DNA from: Galeruca laticollis
Taxonomy: Eukaryota > Arthropoda > Insecta > Coleoptera > Chrysomelidae
Length of the DNA: 64,000 bases
Direction of reading: 5' to 3'
Assembly (NCBI GenBank): GCA_963921935.1
Contig: OY998185.1
Coordinates: 55,877,717-55,941,716, forward strand
This document shows, in pieces, positions 25,150 through 39,900 of the stretch. Within the stretch, counting starts at the first letter, position 1; each line of letters starts with the position of its first letter. The notes under the pieces are model-generated. The model did not search any database, was not told where the DNA came from, and worked only from the letters and a program-made list of their open reading frames with translations. Made by a program: the position numbers and the translations under genes.

Positions 25150-27970
25150 TGCGTCAAACTTCGAGTATCTAATGAAGAGGGTGAGATCAAATATCCATAG
25201 TTATTCAAAAATTGATAGAATTAGGGCATCAACAAAGTCAGCTATCGATTTAAGATGGAACTTCATCTAATCGAACATGTTTCGAGAGGATGATAGGCCA
25301 AAAATATATTTTTGGAGTATTGCGAAAAATGCAATATTTTCCTTACTATAGTCCAGCTACATATTTGACGAAAAATGTTTTTCCTCTCAAAAAATAATGA
25401 AATTGTGAGAATAAGGGTTCTTTGATACGACAAATCGACTGGTGTTATCCATTTTTCGATAAGATAAATGTTTCAAATATTAGGAGAGCATTTAAGTTAA
25501 AACAAAACATGCCTTCATATAAAAAGTAGTACAGACCAAAATAATGGAAGTATTTATTCAATTTTCTGAGAAAGTATCGTCAAAGGTCCAATCTATGATA
25601 TAAAAAATCGGGAGTGCTCTAAAATGATGCGATTCAGAAGTAGAGTGCGTCAAACTTGGAGTATCCAATGAAGAGGGGAAAATCAAATATCCATAGTTAT
25701 TCAAAAATTGATAGAATTAGGGCATCAACAAAGTCACCTATCGATTTTAGATGAAACTTCATCTAATCGAACATGTTTCGAGAGGATGATAGGCCAAAAA
25801 TATATTTTTGGAGTATTGCGAAAAATGCAATATTTTCCTTACTATAATAGTCCAGCTACATATTTGACGAAAAATGTTTTTCCTCTCAAAAAATACTGAA
25901 ATTATGAGAATACGGGCTCTTCGATACGACAAATCGACTGGTGTTGTCCATTTCTCGATAAGATAAATGTTTCAAATATTAGGAGAGCATTTAAGTTAAA
26001 ACAAAGCATGCCTTCATATAAAAAATAGTACAGACCAAAATAATGGAAGTATTCATTCAATTTTCTGAGAAAGTATCGTCAAAGGTCCAATCTATGATAT
26101 AAAAAATCAGGAGTGCTCTAATATGATGCGATTCAGAAGTAGAGTGCGTCAAACTTGGAGTATCCAATGAAGAGGGGAAAATCAAATATCCATAGTTATT
26201 CAAAAATTGATAGAATTAGGGCATTAACAAAGTCACCTATCGATTTTGGATGGAATTTCATCTAATCGAACATGTTTCGAGAGGATGATAGGCCAAAAAT
26301 ATATTTTTGGAGTATTGCGAAAAATGCAATAAATTCCTTACTAAAATTATGAGAATAAGGGTTCTTTGATACGAGAAATCGACTGGTGTTGTCCATTTTT
26401 CGATAAGATGAATGTTTCAAATATTAGGAGAGCATTTACGTTAAAAGAAAACATGCCTTCATATAAAAAATAGTACAGACCAAAATAATGGGAGTATTCA
26501 TTCAATTTTCTGAGAAAGTATCGTCAAAGGTCCAATCTATGATATAAAAAATCGGGAGTGTTCTAAAATGATGCGATTCAGAAGTAGAGTGCGTCAAACT
26601 TGGAGTATCCAATGAAGAGAGTGAGATCAAATATCCATAGTTATTCAAAAATTGATAGAATTAGGGAATCAACAAAGTCACCTATCGATTTTAGATGGAA
26701 CTTTATCTAATCGAACATGTTTCGAGAGGATGATAGGCCAAAAATATATTTTTGGAGTATTGCGAAAAATGCAATATTTTCCTTACTATAGTCCAGCTAC
26801 ATATTTGACGAAAAATGTTTTTCCTCTCAAAAAATAATGAAATTGTGAGAATAAGGGTTCTTTGATACGACAAATCGACTGGTGTTATCCATTTTTCGAT
26901 GAGATGAATGTTTCAAATATTAGGAGAGCATTTAAGTTAAAACAAAACATGCCTCCATATAAAAAACAGTACAGACCAAAATAATGGAAGTATTCATTCA
27001 ATTTTCTGAGAAAGTATCGTCAAAGGTCCAATCTATGATATAAAAAATCAGGAGTGCTCTAATATGATGCGATTCAGAAGTAGAGTGCGTCAAACTTGGA
27101 GTATCCAATGAAGAGGGGAAAATCAAATATCCATAGTTATTCAAAAATTGATAGAATTAGGGCATTAACAAAGTCACCTATCGATTTTGGATGGAATTTC
27201 ATCTAATCGAACATGTTTCGAGAGGATGATAGGCCAAAAATATATTTTTGGAGTATTGCGAAAAATGCAATAAATTCCTTACTGAAATTATGAGAATAAG
27301 GGTTCTTTGATACGAGAAATCGACTGGTGTTGTCCATTTTTCGATAAGATGAATGTTTCAAATATTAGGAGAGCATTTACGTTAAAAGAAAACATGCCTT
27401 CATATAAAAAATAGTACAGACCAAAATAATGGGAGTATTCATTCAATTTTCTGAGAAAGTATCGTCAAAGGTCCAATCTATGATATAAAAAATCGGGAGT
27501 GTTCTAAAATGATGCGATTCAGAAGTAGAGTGCGTCAAACTTGGAGTATCCAATGAAGAGAGTGAGATCAAATATCCATAGTTATTCAAAAATTGATAGA
27601 ATTAGGGCATCAACAAAGTCACCTATCGATTTTAGATGGAACTTCATCTAATCGAACATGTTTCGAGAGGATGATAGGCCAAAAATATATTTTTGGAGTA
27701 TTGCGAAAAATGCAATATTTTCCAGCTACATATTTGACGAAAAATGTTTTTCCTCTCAAAAAATATTGAAATTATGAGAATAAGGGTTCTTTGATACGAC
27801 AAATCGACTGGTGTTGTCCATTTTTCGATAAGATGAATGTTTCAAATATTAGGAGAGCATTTAAGTTAAAAGAAAACATGCCTTCATATAAAAAATAGTA
27901 CAGACCAAAATAATGGAAGTATTCATTCAATTTTCTGAGAAAGTATCGTCGAGAGTCCAATCTATGATAT
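25150..27970 (+). repeat. B-like segment inside HOR D (B')
   Basis: About 2.8 kb matching 13416-16236 of HOR B at +11,734 bp. It carries two junction-deleted monomers (26342, 27282) and the ATTTTCCAGCTAC junction at 27720. In the deleted junction at 26342 the sequence is CTTACTAAAATT in place of the B block's CTTACTGAAATT. The counterpart in D copy 2 is about 34157-36977. Its presence right after A' shows that D was assembled from neighbours already joined in the order A-B. Confidence 0.82.
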
Positions 27971-28806
27971 AAAAAATCAGGAGTGCTCGAATATGATGCG
28001 ATTCAGAAGTGGAATGCGTCAAACTTGGAGTATCCAATGAAAAGGGGAAAATCAAATATCCATAGTTATTCAAAAATTGATAGAATTAGGGCATTAACAA
28101 AGTCACCTATGGATTTTAGATGGAATTTCATCTAATCGAACATGTTTCGAGAGGATGATAGGCCAAAAATATATTTTTGGAGTATTGCGAAAAATGCAAT
28201 AAATTCCTTACTATAGTCCAGCTACATATTTGACGAAAAATGTTTTTCCTCTAAAAAAATACTGAAATTATGAGAATAAGGGTTCTCTGATACGAGAAAT
28301 CGACTGGTGTTGTCCATTTTTCGATAAGATGAATGTTTCAAATATTAGGAGAGCATTTAAGTTAAAAGAAAACATGCCTTCATATAAAAAATAGTACAGA
28401 CCAAAATAATGGAAGTATTCATTCAATTTTCTGAGAAAGTATCGTCGAGAGTCCAATCTATGATATAAAAAATCAGGAGTGCTCGAATATGATGCGATTC
28501 AGAAGTGGAATGCGTCAAACTTAGAGTATCCAATGAAAAGGGGAAAATCAAATATCCATAGTTATTCAAAAATTGATAGAATTAGGGCATTAACAAAGTC
28601 ACCTATCGATTTTAGATGGAATTTCATCTAATCGAACATGTTTCGAGAGGATGATAGGCCAAAAATATATTTTTGGAGTATTGCGAAAAATGCAATAAAT
28701 TCCTTACTATAGTCCAGCTACATATTTGACGAAAAATGTTTTTCCTCTAAACAAATACTGAAATTATGAGAATAAGGGTTCTCTGATACGAGAAATCGAC
28801 TGGTGT
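27800..28806 (+). repeat. Single-monomer tandem duplication in HOR D copy 1
   Basis: From about 27800 to 28310 the sequence recurs 496 bp downstream, so two near-identical monomers lie side by side, with phase points at 27746 and 28242. D copy 2 has only one monomer at the corresponding place (36753), which is why the D-to-D spacing drops from 9,007 to 8,511 bp. The second unit starts like the following monomer type (CTCTAAAAAAATACTG, GGTTCTCTGATACGAG) and then switches to the preceding type at about 28310, the pattern expected of an unequal exchange between adjacent monomers. Confidence 0.85.
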
Positions 28807-31800
28807 TATCCATTTTTCGATAAGATGAATGTTTCAAATATTAGGAGAGCATTTACGTTAAAACAAAACATGCCTTCATATAAAAAATAGTACAGACCAA
28901 AATAATGGGAGTAATCATTCAATTTTCTGAGAAAGTATCGTGAAAGGTCCAATCTATGATATAAAAAATCAGGAGTGCTCTAATATGATGCGATTCAGAA
29001 GTAGAGTGCGTCAAACTTGGAGTATCCAATGAAGAGGGGAAAATCAAATATCCATAGTTATTCAAAAATTGATAGAATTAGGGCATTAACAAAGTCACCT
29101 ATCGATTTTAGATGGAATTTCATCTAATCGAACATGTTTCGAGAGGCTGATAGGCCAAAAATATATTTTTGGAGTATTGCGAAAAATGCAATAAATTCCT
29201 TACTGAAATTATGAGAATAAGGGTTCTTTGATACGAGAAATCGACTGGTGTTGTCCATTTTTCGATAAGATGAATGTTTCAAATATTAGGAGAGCATTTA
29301 CGTTAAAAGAAAACATGCCTTCATATAAAAAATAGTACAGACCAAAATAATGGGAGTATTCATTCAATTTTCTGAGAAAGTATCGTCAAAGGTCCAATCT
29401 ATGATATAAAAAATCGGGAGTGCTCTGAAATGATGCAATTCAGAAGTAGAGTGCGTCAAACTTGGAGTATCCAATGAAGAGGGTGAAATCAAATATCCAT
29501 AGTTTTTCAAAAATTGATAGAATTAGGGCATTAACAAAGTCACCCATCGATTTTAGAAAATTTCATCTAATCGAACATGTTTCGAGATGATGATAGGCCA
29601 AAAATATATTTTTGGAGTATTGCGAAAAATGCAATATTTTCCTTACTATTTGACGAAAAATGTTTTTCCTCTCAAAAAATATTGAAATTATGAGAATAAG
29701 GGTTCTTTGATACGACAAATCGACTGGTGTTGTCCATTTTTCGATAAGATAAATGTTTCAAATATTAGTAGAGCATTTAAGTTAAAAGAAAACATGCCTT
29801 CATATAAAAAATAGTACAGACCAAAATAATGGAAGTATCCATTCAATTTTCTGAGAAAGTATCGTCAAAGGTCCAATCCATGATATAAAAAATCGGGAGT
29901 GCTCTAAAATTATGCGATTCAGAAGTAGAGTGCGTCAAACTTGGAGTATCCAATGAAGAGGGGAAAATCAAATATCCATAGTTATTCAAAAATTGATAGA
30001 ATTAGGGCATCAACAAAGTCACCTATCGATTTTAGATGAAACTTCATCTAATCGAACATGTTTCGAGAGGATGATAGGCCAAAAATATATTTTTGGAGTA
30101 TTGCGAAAAATGCAATATTTTCCTTACTATAATAGTCCAGCTACATATTTGACGAAAAATGTTTTTCCTCTCAAAAAATACTGAAATTATGAGAATACGG
30201 GCTCTTCGATACGACAAATCGACTGGTGTTGTCCATTTTTCGATAAGATAAATGTTTCAAATATTAGGAGAGCATTTAAGTTAAAACAAAACATGCCTTC
30301 ATATAAAAAATAGTACAGACCAAAATAATGGAAGTATTCATTCAATTTTCTGAGAAAGTATCGTCAAAGGTCCAATCTATGATATAAAAAATCAGGAGTG
30401 CTCTAATATGATGCGATTCAGAAGTAGAGTGCGTCAAACTTGGAGTATCCAATGAAGAGGGGAAAATCAAATATCCATAGTTATTCAAAAATTGATAGAA
30501 TTAGGGCATTAACAAAGTCACCTATCGATTTTGGATGGAATTTCATCTAATCGAACATGCTTCGAGAGGATGATAGGCCAAAAATATATTTTTGGAGTAT
30601 TGCGAAAAATGCAATAAATTCCTTACTGAAATTATGAGAATAAGGGTTCTTTGATACGAGAAATCGACTAGTGTTGTCCATTTTTCGATAGGATGAATGT
30701 TTCAAATATTAGGAGAGCATTTACGTTAAAAGAAAACATGCCTTCATATAAAAAATAGTACAGACCAAAATAATGGGAGTATTCATTCAATTTTCTGAGA
30801 AAGTATCGTCAAAGGTCCAATCTATGATATAAAAAATCGGGAGTGTTCTAAAATGATGCGATTCAGAAGTAGAGTGCGTCAAACTTGGAGTATCCAATGA
30901 AGAGAGTGAGATCAAATATCCATAGTTATTAAAAAATTGATAGAATTAGGGCATCAACAAAGTCACCTATCGATTTTAGATGGAACTTCATCTAATCGAA
31001 CATGTTTCGAGAGGATGATAGGCCAAAAATATATTTTTGGAGTATTGCGAAAAATGCAATATTTTCCTTACAGCTACATATTTGACGAAAAATGTTTTTC
31101 CTCTCAAAAAATATTGAAATTATGACAATAAGGGTTTTTTGATACGACAAATCGACTGGTGTTGTCCATTTTTCGATAAGGTAAATGATAAATTTTCTGA
31201 GAAAGTATCGTCAAAGGTCCAATCTATGATATAAAAAATCAGGAGTGCTCTAAAATTATGCGATTCAGAAGTAGAGTGCGTCAAACTTGGAGTATCCAAT
31301 GAAGAGGGTAAAATCAAATATCCATAGTTATCCAAAAATTGATAGAATTAGGGCATTAACAAAGTCACCTATCGATTTTAGATGAGATTTCATCTAATCG
31401 AACATGTTTCGAGATGATGATAGGCCAAAAATATATTTTTGGAGTATTGCGAAAAATGCAATAAATTCCTTACTATAGTCCAGCTACATATTTGACGAAA
31501 AATGTTTTTCCTCTCAAAAAATACTGAAATTATGAGAATAAGGGTTCTTTGATACGACAAATCGACTGGTGTTGTCCATTTTTCGATAAGATGAATGTTT
31601 CAAATATTAGGAGAGCATTTACGTTAAAACAAAACATGCCTTCATATAAAAAATAGTACAGACCAAAAAAATGGGAGTAATCATTCAATTTTCTGAGAAA
31701 GTATCGTGAAAGGTCCAATCTATGATATAAAAAATCGGGAGTGCTCTAAAATGATGCAATTCAGAAGTAGAGTGCGTCAAACTTGGAGTATCCAATGAAG

Positions 31801-34800
31801 AGGGTGAAATCAAATATCCATAGTTTTTCAAAAATTGATAGAATTAGGGCATTAACAAAGTCACCCATCGATTTTAGATGAAATTTCATCTAATCGAACA
31901 TGTTTCGAGATGATGATAGGCCAAAAATATATTTTTGGAGTTTTGCGAAAAATGCAATATTTTCCTTACTATTTGACGAAAAATGTTTTTCCTCTCAAAA
32001 AATATTGAAATTATGAGAATAAGGGTTCTTTGATACGACAAATCGACTGGTGTTGTCCATTTTTCGATAAGATAAATGTTTCAAATATTAGGAGAGCATT
32101 TAAGTTAAAAGAAAACATGCCTTCATATAAAAAATAGTACAGACCAAAATAATGGAAGTATTCATTCAATTTTCTGAGAAAGTATCGTCGAGAGTCCAAT
32201 CTATGATATAAAAAATCAGGAGTGCTCGAATATGATGCGATTCAGAAGTAGAATGCGTCAAACTTGGAGTATCCAATGAAGAGGGTGAAATCAAATATCC
32301 ATAGTTTTTCAAAAATTGATAGAATTAGGGCATTAACAAAGTCACCCATCGATTTTAGATGAAATTTCATCTAATCGAACATGTTTCGAGATGATGATAG
32401 GCCAAAAATATATTTTTGGAGTTTTGCGAAAAATGCAATATTTTCCTTACTATTTGACGAAAAATGTTTTTCCTCTCAAAAAATATTGAAATTATGAGAA
32501 TAAGGGTTCTTTGATACGAGAAATCGACTGGTGTTATCCATTTTTCGATAAGATGAATGTTTCAAATATTAGGAGAGCATTTACGTTAAAACAAAACATG
32601 CCTTCATATAAAAAATAGTACAGACCAAAATAATGGGAGTTATCATTCAATTTTCTGAGAAAGTATCGTGAAAGGTCCAATCTATGATATAAAAAATCGG
32701 GAGTGCTCTAAAATGATGCAATTCAGAAGTAGAGTGCGTCAAACTTGGAGTATCCAATGAAGAGGGTGAAATCAAATATCCATAGTTTTTCAAAAATTGA
32801 TAGAATTAGGGCATTAACAAAGTCACCCATCGATTTTAGATGAAATTTCATCTAATCGAACATGTTTCGAGATGATGATAGGCCAAAAATATATTTTTGG
32901 AGTATTGCGAAAAATGCAATATTTTCCTTACTATTTGACGAAAAATGTTTTTCCTCTCAAAAAATATTGAAATTATGAGAATAAGGGTTCTTTGATACGA
33001 CAAATCGACTGGTGTTGTCCATTTTTCGATAAGATAAATGTTTCAAATATTAGTAGAGCATTTAAGTTAAAAGAAAACATGCCTTCATATAAAAAATAGT
33101 ACAGACCAAAATAATGGAAGTATCCATTCAATTTTCTGAGAAAGTATCGTCAAAGGTCCAATCCATGATATAAAAAATCGGGAGTGCTCTAAAATTATGC
33201 TATTCAGAAGTAGAGTACGTCAAACTTGGAGTATCCAATGAAGAGGGTAAAATCAAATATCCATAGTTATTCAAAAATTGATAGAATTAGGGCATTAACA
33301 AAGTCACCTATCGATTTTAAATGAAATTTCATCTAATCGAACATGTTTCGAGATGTTGATAGGCCAAAAATATGTTTTTGGAGTATTGCGAAAAATGCAA
33401 TAAATTCCTTACTATAGTCCAGCTACATATTTGACGAAAAATGTTTTTCCTCTCAAAGAATAATGAAATTATAAGAATAAGGGTTCTTTGATATGACAAA
33501 TCGACTGGTGTTATCCATTTTTCGATAAGATAAATGTTTCAAATATTAGGAGAGCATTTAAGTTAAAAGAGAACATGCCTTCATTTAAAAAATAGTACAG
33601 ACCAAAATAATGGAAGTAATCATTCAATTTTCTGAGAAAGTATCGTCAAAGGTCCAATCTATGATACAAAAAATCAGGAGTGCTCTAATATGATGCGATT
33701 CAGAAGTAGAGTGCGTCAAACTTGGAGTATCCAATGAAGAGGGGAAAATCAAATATCCATAGTTATTCAAAAATTGATAGAATTAGGGCATTAACAAAGT
33801 CACCTATCGATTTTGGATGGAATTTCATCTAATCGAACATATTTCGAGAGGATGATAGGCCAAAAATATATTTTTGGAGTATTGCGAAAAATGCAATAAA
33901 TTCCTTACTAAAATTATGAGAATAAGGGTTCTTTGATACGAGAAATCGACTGGTGTTGTCCATTTTTCGATAAGATGAATGTTTCAAATATTAGGAGAGC
34001 ATTTACGTTAAAAGAAAACATGCCTACATATAAAAAATAGTACAGACCAAAATAATGGGAGTATTCATTCAATTTTCTGAGAAAGTATCGTCAAAGGTCC
34101 AATCTATGATATAAAAAATCGGGAGTGTTCTAAAATGATGCGATTCAGAAGTAGAGTGCGTCAAACTTCGAGTATCTAATGAAGAGGGTGAGATCAAATA
34201 TCCATAGTTATTCAAAAATTGATAGAATTAGGGCATCAACAAAGTCAGCTATCGATTTAAGATGGAACTTCATCTAATCGAACATGTTTCGAGAGGATGA
34301 TAGGCCAAAAATATATTTTTGGAGTATTGCGAAAAATGCAATATTTTCCTTACTATAGTCCAGCTACATATTTGACGAAAAATGTTTTTCCTCTCAAAAA
34401 ATAATGAAATTGTGAGAATAAGGGTTCTTTGATACGACAAATCGACTGGTGTTATCCATTTTTCGATAAGATAAATGTTTCAAATATTAGGAGAGCATTT
34501 AAGTTAAAACAAAACATGCCTTCATATAAAAAATAGTACAGACCAAAATAATGGAAGTATTCATTCAATTTTCTGAGAAAGTATCGTCAAAGGTCCAATC
34601 TATGATATAAAAAATCGGGAGTGCTCTAAAATGATGCGATTCAGAAGTAGAGTGCGTCAAACTTGGAGTATCCAATGAAGAGGGGAAAATCAAATATCCA
34701 TAGTTATTCAAAAATTGATAGAATTAGGGCATCAACAAAGTCACCCATCGATTTTAGATGAAACTTCATCTAATCGAACATGTTTCGAGAGGATGATAGG

Positions 34801-36940
34801 CCAAAAATATATTTTTGGAGTATTGCGAAAAATGCAATATTTTCCTTACTATAATAGTCCAGCTACATATTTGACGAAAAATGTTTTTCCTCTCAAAAAA
34901 TACTGAAATTATGAGAATACGGGCTCTTCGATACGACAAATCGACTGGTGTTGTCCATTTCTCGATAAGATAAATGTTTCAAATATTAGGAGAGCATTTA
35001 AGTTAAAACAAAACATGCCTTCATATAAAAAATAGTACAGACCAAAATAATGGAAGTATTCATTCAATTTTCTGAGAAAGTATCGTCAAAGGTCCAATCT
35101 ATGATATAAAAAATCAGGAGTGCTCTAATATGATGCGATTCAGAAGTAGAGTGCGTCAAACTTGGAGTATCCAATGAAGAGGGGAAAATCAAATATCCAT
35201 AGTTATTCAAAAATTGATAGAATTAGGGCATTAACAAAGTCACCTATCGATTTAGGATGGAATTTCATCTAATCGAACATGTTTCGAGAGGATGATAGGC
35301 CAAAAATATATTTTTGGAGTATTGCGAAAAATGCAATAAATTCCTTACTGAAATTATGAGAATAAGGGTTCTTTGATACGAGAAATCGACTGGTGTTGTC
35401 CATTTTTCGATAAGATGAATGTTTCAAATATTAGGAGAGCATTTACGTTAAAAGAAAACATGCCTTCATATAAAAAATAGTACAGACCAAAATAATGGGA
35501 GTATTCATTCAATTTTCTGAGAAAGTATCGTCAAAGGTCCAATCTATGATATAAAAAATCGGGAGTGTTCTAAAATGATGCGATTCAGAAGTAGAGTGCG
35601 TCAAACTTGGAGTATCCAATGAAGAGAGTGAGATCAAATATCCATAGTTATTCAAAAATTGATAGAATTAGGGAATCAACAAAGTCACCTATCGATTTTA
35701 GATGGAACTTTATCTAATCGAACATGTTTCGAGAGGATGATAGGCCAAAAATATATTTTTGGAGTATTGCGAAAAATGCAATATTTTCCTTACTATAGTC
35801 CAGCTACATATTTGACGAAAAATGTTTTTCCTCTCAAAAAATAATGAAATTGTGAGAATAAGGGTTCTTTGATACGACAAATCGACTGGTGTTATCCATT
35901 TTTCGATGAGATGAATGTTTCAAATATTAGGAGAGCATTTAAGTTAAAACAAAACATGCCTCCATATAAAAAACAGTACAGACCAAAATAATGGAAGTAT
36001 TCATTCAATTTTCTGAGAAAGTATCGTCAAAGGTCCAATCTATGATATAAAAAATCAGGAGTGCTCTAATATGATGCGATTCAGAAGTAGAGTGCGTCAA
36101 ACTTGGAGTATCCAATGAAGAGGGGAAAATCAAATATCCATAGTTATTCAAAAATTGATAGAATTAGGGCATTAACAAAGTCACCTATCGATTTTGGATG
36201 GAATTTCATCTAATCGAACATGTTTCGAGAGGATGATAGGCCAAAAATATATTTTTGGAGTATTGCGAAAAATGCAATAAATTCCTTACTGAAATTATGA
36301 GAATAAGGGTTCTTTGATACGAGAAATCGACTGGTGTTGTCCATTTTTCGATAAGATGAATGTTTCAAATATTAGGAGAGCATTTACGTTAAAAGAAAAC
36401 ATGCCTTCATATAAAAAATAGTACAGACCAAAATAATGGGAGTATTCATTCAATTTTCTGAGAAAGTATCGTCAAAGGTCCAATCTATGATATAAAAAAT
36501 CGGGAGTGTTCTAAAATGATGCGATTCAGAAGTAGAGTGCGTCAAACTTGGAGTATCCAATGAAGAGAGTGAGATCAAATATCCATAGTTATTCAAAAAT
36601 TGATAGAATTAGGGCATCAACAAAGTCACCTATCGATTTTAGATGGAACTTCATCTAATCGAACATGTTTCGAGAGGATGATAGGCCAAAAATATATTTT
36701 TGGAGTATTGCGAAAAATGCAATATTTTCCAGCTACATATTTGACGAAAAATGTTTTTCCTCTCAAAAAATATTGAAATTATGAGAATAAGGGTTCTTTG
36801 ATACGACAAATCGACTGGTGTTGTCCATTTTTCGATAAGATGAATGTTTCAAATATTAGGAGAGCATTTAAGTTAAAAGAAAACATGCCTTCATATAAAA
36901 AATAGTACAGACCAAAATAATGGAAGTATTCATTCAATTT
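28430..36940 (+). repeat. Composite higher-order repeat D, copy 2 (8,511 bp, 18 monomers)
   Basis: Monomer starts: 28738, 29203, 29662, 30161, 30627, 31094, 31504, 31985, 32466, 32947, 33443, 33909, 34384, 34883, 35349, 35824, 36289 and 36753. Units at 29203, 30627, 33909, 35349 and 36289 have the 51-bp junction deletion; the unit at 31094 has the 86-bp deletion. The C, A-like and B-like segments follow in the same order as in copy 1. Private substitutions include TATGACAATAAG near 31125 and ACATATTTCGAG near 33840. Confidence 0.9.
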
Positions 36941-39900
36941 TCTGAGAAAGTATCGTCGAGAGTCCAATCTATGATATAAAAAATCAGGAGTGCTCGAATA
37001 TGATGCGATTCAGAAGTGGAATGCGTCAAACTTGGAGTATCCAATGAAAAGGGGAAAATCAAATATCCATAGTTATTCAAAAATTGATAGAATTAGGGCA
37101 TTAACAAAGTCACCTATGGATTTTAGATGGAATTTCATCTAATCGAACATGTTTCGAGAGGATGATAGGCCAAAAATATATTTTTGGAGTATTGCGAAAA
37201 ATGCAATAAATTCCTTACTATAGTCCAGCTACATATTTGACGAAAAATGTTTTTCCTCTAAAAAAATACTGAAATTATGAGAATAAGGGTTCTCTGATAC
37301 GAGAAATCGACTGGTGTTATCCATTTTTCGATAAGATGAATGTTTCAAATATTAGGAGAGCATTTACGTTAAAACAAAACATGCCTTCATATAAAAAATA
37401 GTACAGACCAAAATAATGGGAGTAATCATTCAATTTTATGAGAAAGTATCGTGAAAGGTCCAATCTATGATATAAAAAATCAGGAGTGCTCTAATATGAT
37501 ACGATTCAGAAGTAGAGTGCGTCAAACTTGGAGTATCCAATGAAGAGGGGAAAATCAAATATCCATAGTTATTCAAAAATTGATAGAATTAGGGCATTAA
37601 CAAAGTCACCTATCGATTTTAGATGGAATTTCATCTAATCGAACATGTTTCGAGAGGCTGATAGGCCAAAAATATATTTTTGGAGTATTGCGAAAAATGC
37701 AATAAATTCCTTACTGAAATTATGAGAATAAGGGTTCTTTGATACGAGAAATCGACTGGTGTTGTCCATTTTTCGATAAGATGAATGTTTCAAATATTAG
37801 GAGAGCATTTACGTTAAAAGAAAACATGCCTTCATATAAAAAATAGTACAGACCAAAATAATGGGAGTATTCATTCAATTTTCTGAGAAAGTATCGTCAA
37901 AGGTCCAATCTATGATATAAAAAATCGGGAGTGCTCTAAAATGATGCAATTCAGAAGTAGAGTGCGTCAAACTTGGAGTATCCAATGAAGAGGGTGAAAT
38001 CAAATATCCATAGTTTTTCAAAAATTGATAGAATTAGGGCATTAACAAAGTCACCCATCGATTTTAGAAAATTTCATCTAATCGAACATGTTTCGAGATG
38101 ATGATAGGCCAAAAATATATTTTTGGAGTATTGCGAAAAATGCAATATTTTCCTTACTATTTGACGAAAAATGTTTTTCCTCTCAAAAAATATTGAAATT
38201 ATGAGAATAAGGGTTCTTTGATACGACAAATCGACTGGTGTTGTCCATTTTTCGATAAGATAAATGTTTCAAATATTAGTAGAGCATTTAAGTTAAAAGA
38301 AAACATGCCTTCATATAAAAAATAGTACAGACCAAAATAATGGAAGTATCCATTCAATTTTCTGAGAAAGTATCGTCAAAGGTCCAATCCATGATATAAA
38401 AAATCGGGAGTGCTCTAAAATTATGCGATTCAGAAGTAGAGTGCGTCAAACTTGGAGTATCCAATGAAGAGGGGAAAATCAAATATCCATAGTTATTCAA
38501 AAATTGATAGAATTAGGGCATCAACAAAGTCACCTATCGATTTTAGATGAAACTTCATCTAATCGAACATGTTTCGAGAGGATGATAGGCCAAAAATATA
38601 TTTTTGGAGTATTGCGAAAAATGCAATATTTTCCTTACTATGATAGTCCAGCTACATATTTGACGAAAAATGTTTTTCCTCTCAAAAAATACTGAAATTA
38701 TGAGAATACGGGCTCTTCGATACGACAAATCGACTGGTGTTGTCCATTTTTCGATAAGATAAATGTTTCAAATATTAGGAGAGCATTTAAGTTAAAACAA
38801 AACATGCCTTCATATAAAAAATAGTACAGACCAAAATAATGGAAGTATTCATTCAATTTTCTGAGAAAGTATCGTCAAAGGTCCAATCTATGATATAAAA
38901 AATCAGGAGTGCTCTAATATGATGCGATTCAGAAGTAGAGTGCGTCAAACTTGGAGTATCCAATGAAGAGGGGAAAATCAAATATCCATAGTTATTCAAA
39001 AATTGATAGAATTAGGGCATTAACAAAGTCACCTATCGATTTTGGATGGAATTTCATCTAATCGAACATGTTTCGAGAGGATGATAGGCCAAAAATATAT
39101 TTTTGGAGTATTGCGAAAAATGCAATAAATTCCTTACTGAAATTATGAGAATAAGGGTTCTTTGATACGAGAAATCGACTGGTGTTGTCCATTTTTCAAT
39201 AAGATGAATGTTTCAAATATTAGGAGAGCATTTACGTTAAAAGAAAACATGCCTTCATATAAAAAATAGTACAGACCAAAATAATGGGAGTATTCATTCA
39301 ATTTTCTGAGAAAGTATCGTCAAAGGTCCAATCTATGATATAAAAAATCGGGAGTGTTCTAAAATGATGCGATTCAGAAGTAGAGTGCGTCAAACTTGGA
39401 GTATCCAATGAAGAGAGTGAGATCAAATATCCATAGTTATTAAAAAATTGATAGAATTAGGGCATCAACAAAGTCACCTATCGATTTTAGATGGAACTTC
39501 ATCTAATCGAACATGTTTCGAGAGGATGATAGGCCAAAAATATATTTTTGGAGTATTGCGAAAAATGCAATATTTTCCTTACAGCTACATATTTGACGAA
39601 AAATGTTTTTCCTCTCAAAAAATATTGAAATTATGAGAATAAGGGTTTTTTGATACGACAAATCGACTGGTGTTGTCCATTTTTCGATAAGGTAAATGAT
39701 AAATTTTCTGAGAAAGTATCGTCAAAGGTCCAATCTATGATATAAAAAATCAGGAGAGCTCTAAAATTATGCGATTCAGAAGTAGAGTGCGTCAAACTTG
39801 GAGTATCCAATGAAGAGGGTAAAATCAAATATCCATAGTTATCCAAAAATTGATAGAATTAGGGCATTAACAAAGTCACCTATCGATTTTAGATGAGATT

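Larger units (their letters stand above)
19423..28429 (+). repeat. Composite higher-order repeat D, copy 1 (9,007 bp, 19 monomers)
   Basis: Monomer starts: 19731, 20196, 20655, 21154, 21620, 22087, 22497, 22978, 23459, 23940, 24436, 24902, 25377, 25876, 26342, 26817, 27282, 27746 and 28242. The unit is built from a C segment (19423-22700), an A-like segment (22594-24664) and a B-like segment (25150-27970). The whole recurs 9,007 bp downstream until about 28310. This copy is one monomer (496 bp) longer than copy 2. About a dozen substitutions from copy 2 were noted by eye, for example GGGTGCTTTG at 23018 vs GGGTTCTTTG, and ATACAAAATC at 23200 vs ATAAAAAATC. Confidence 0.9.
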
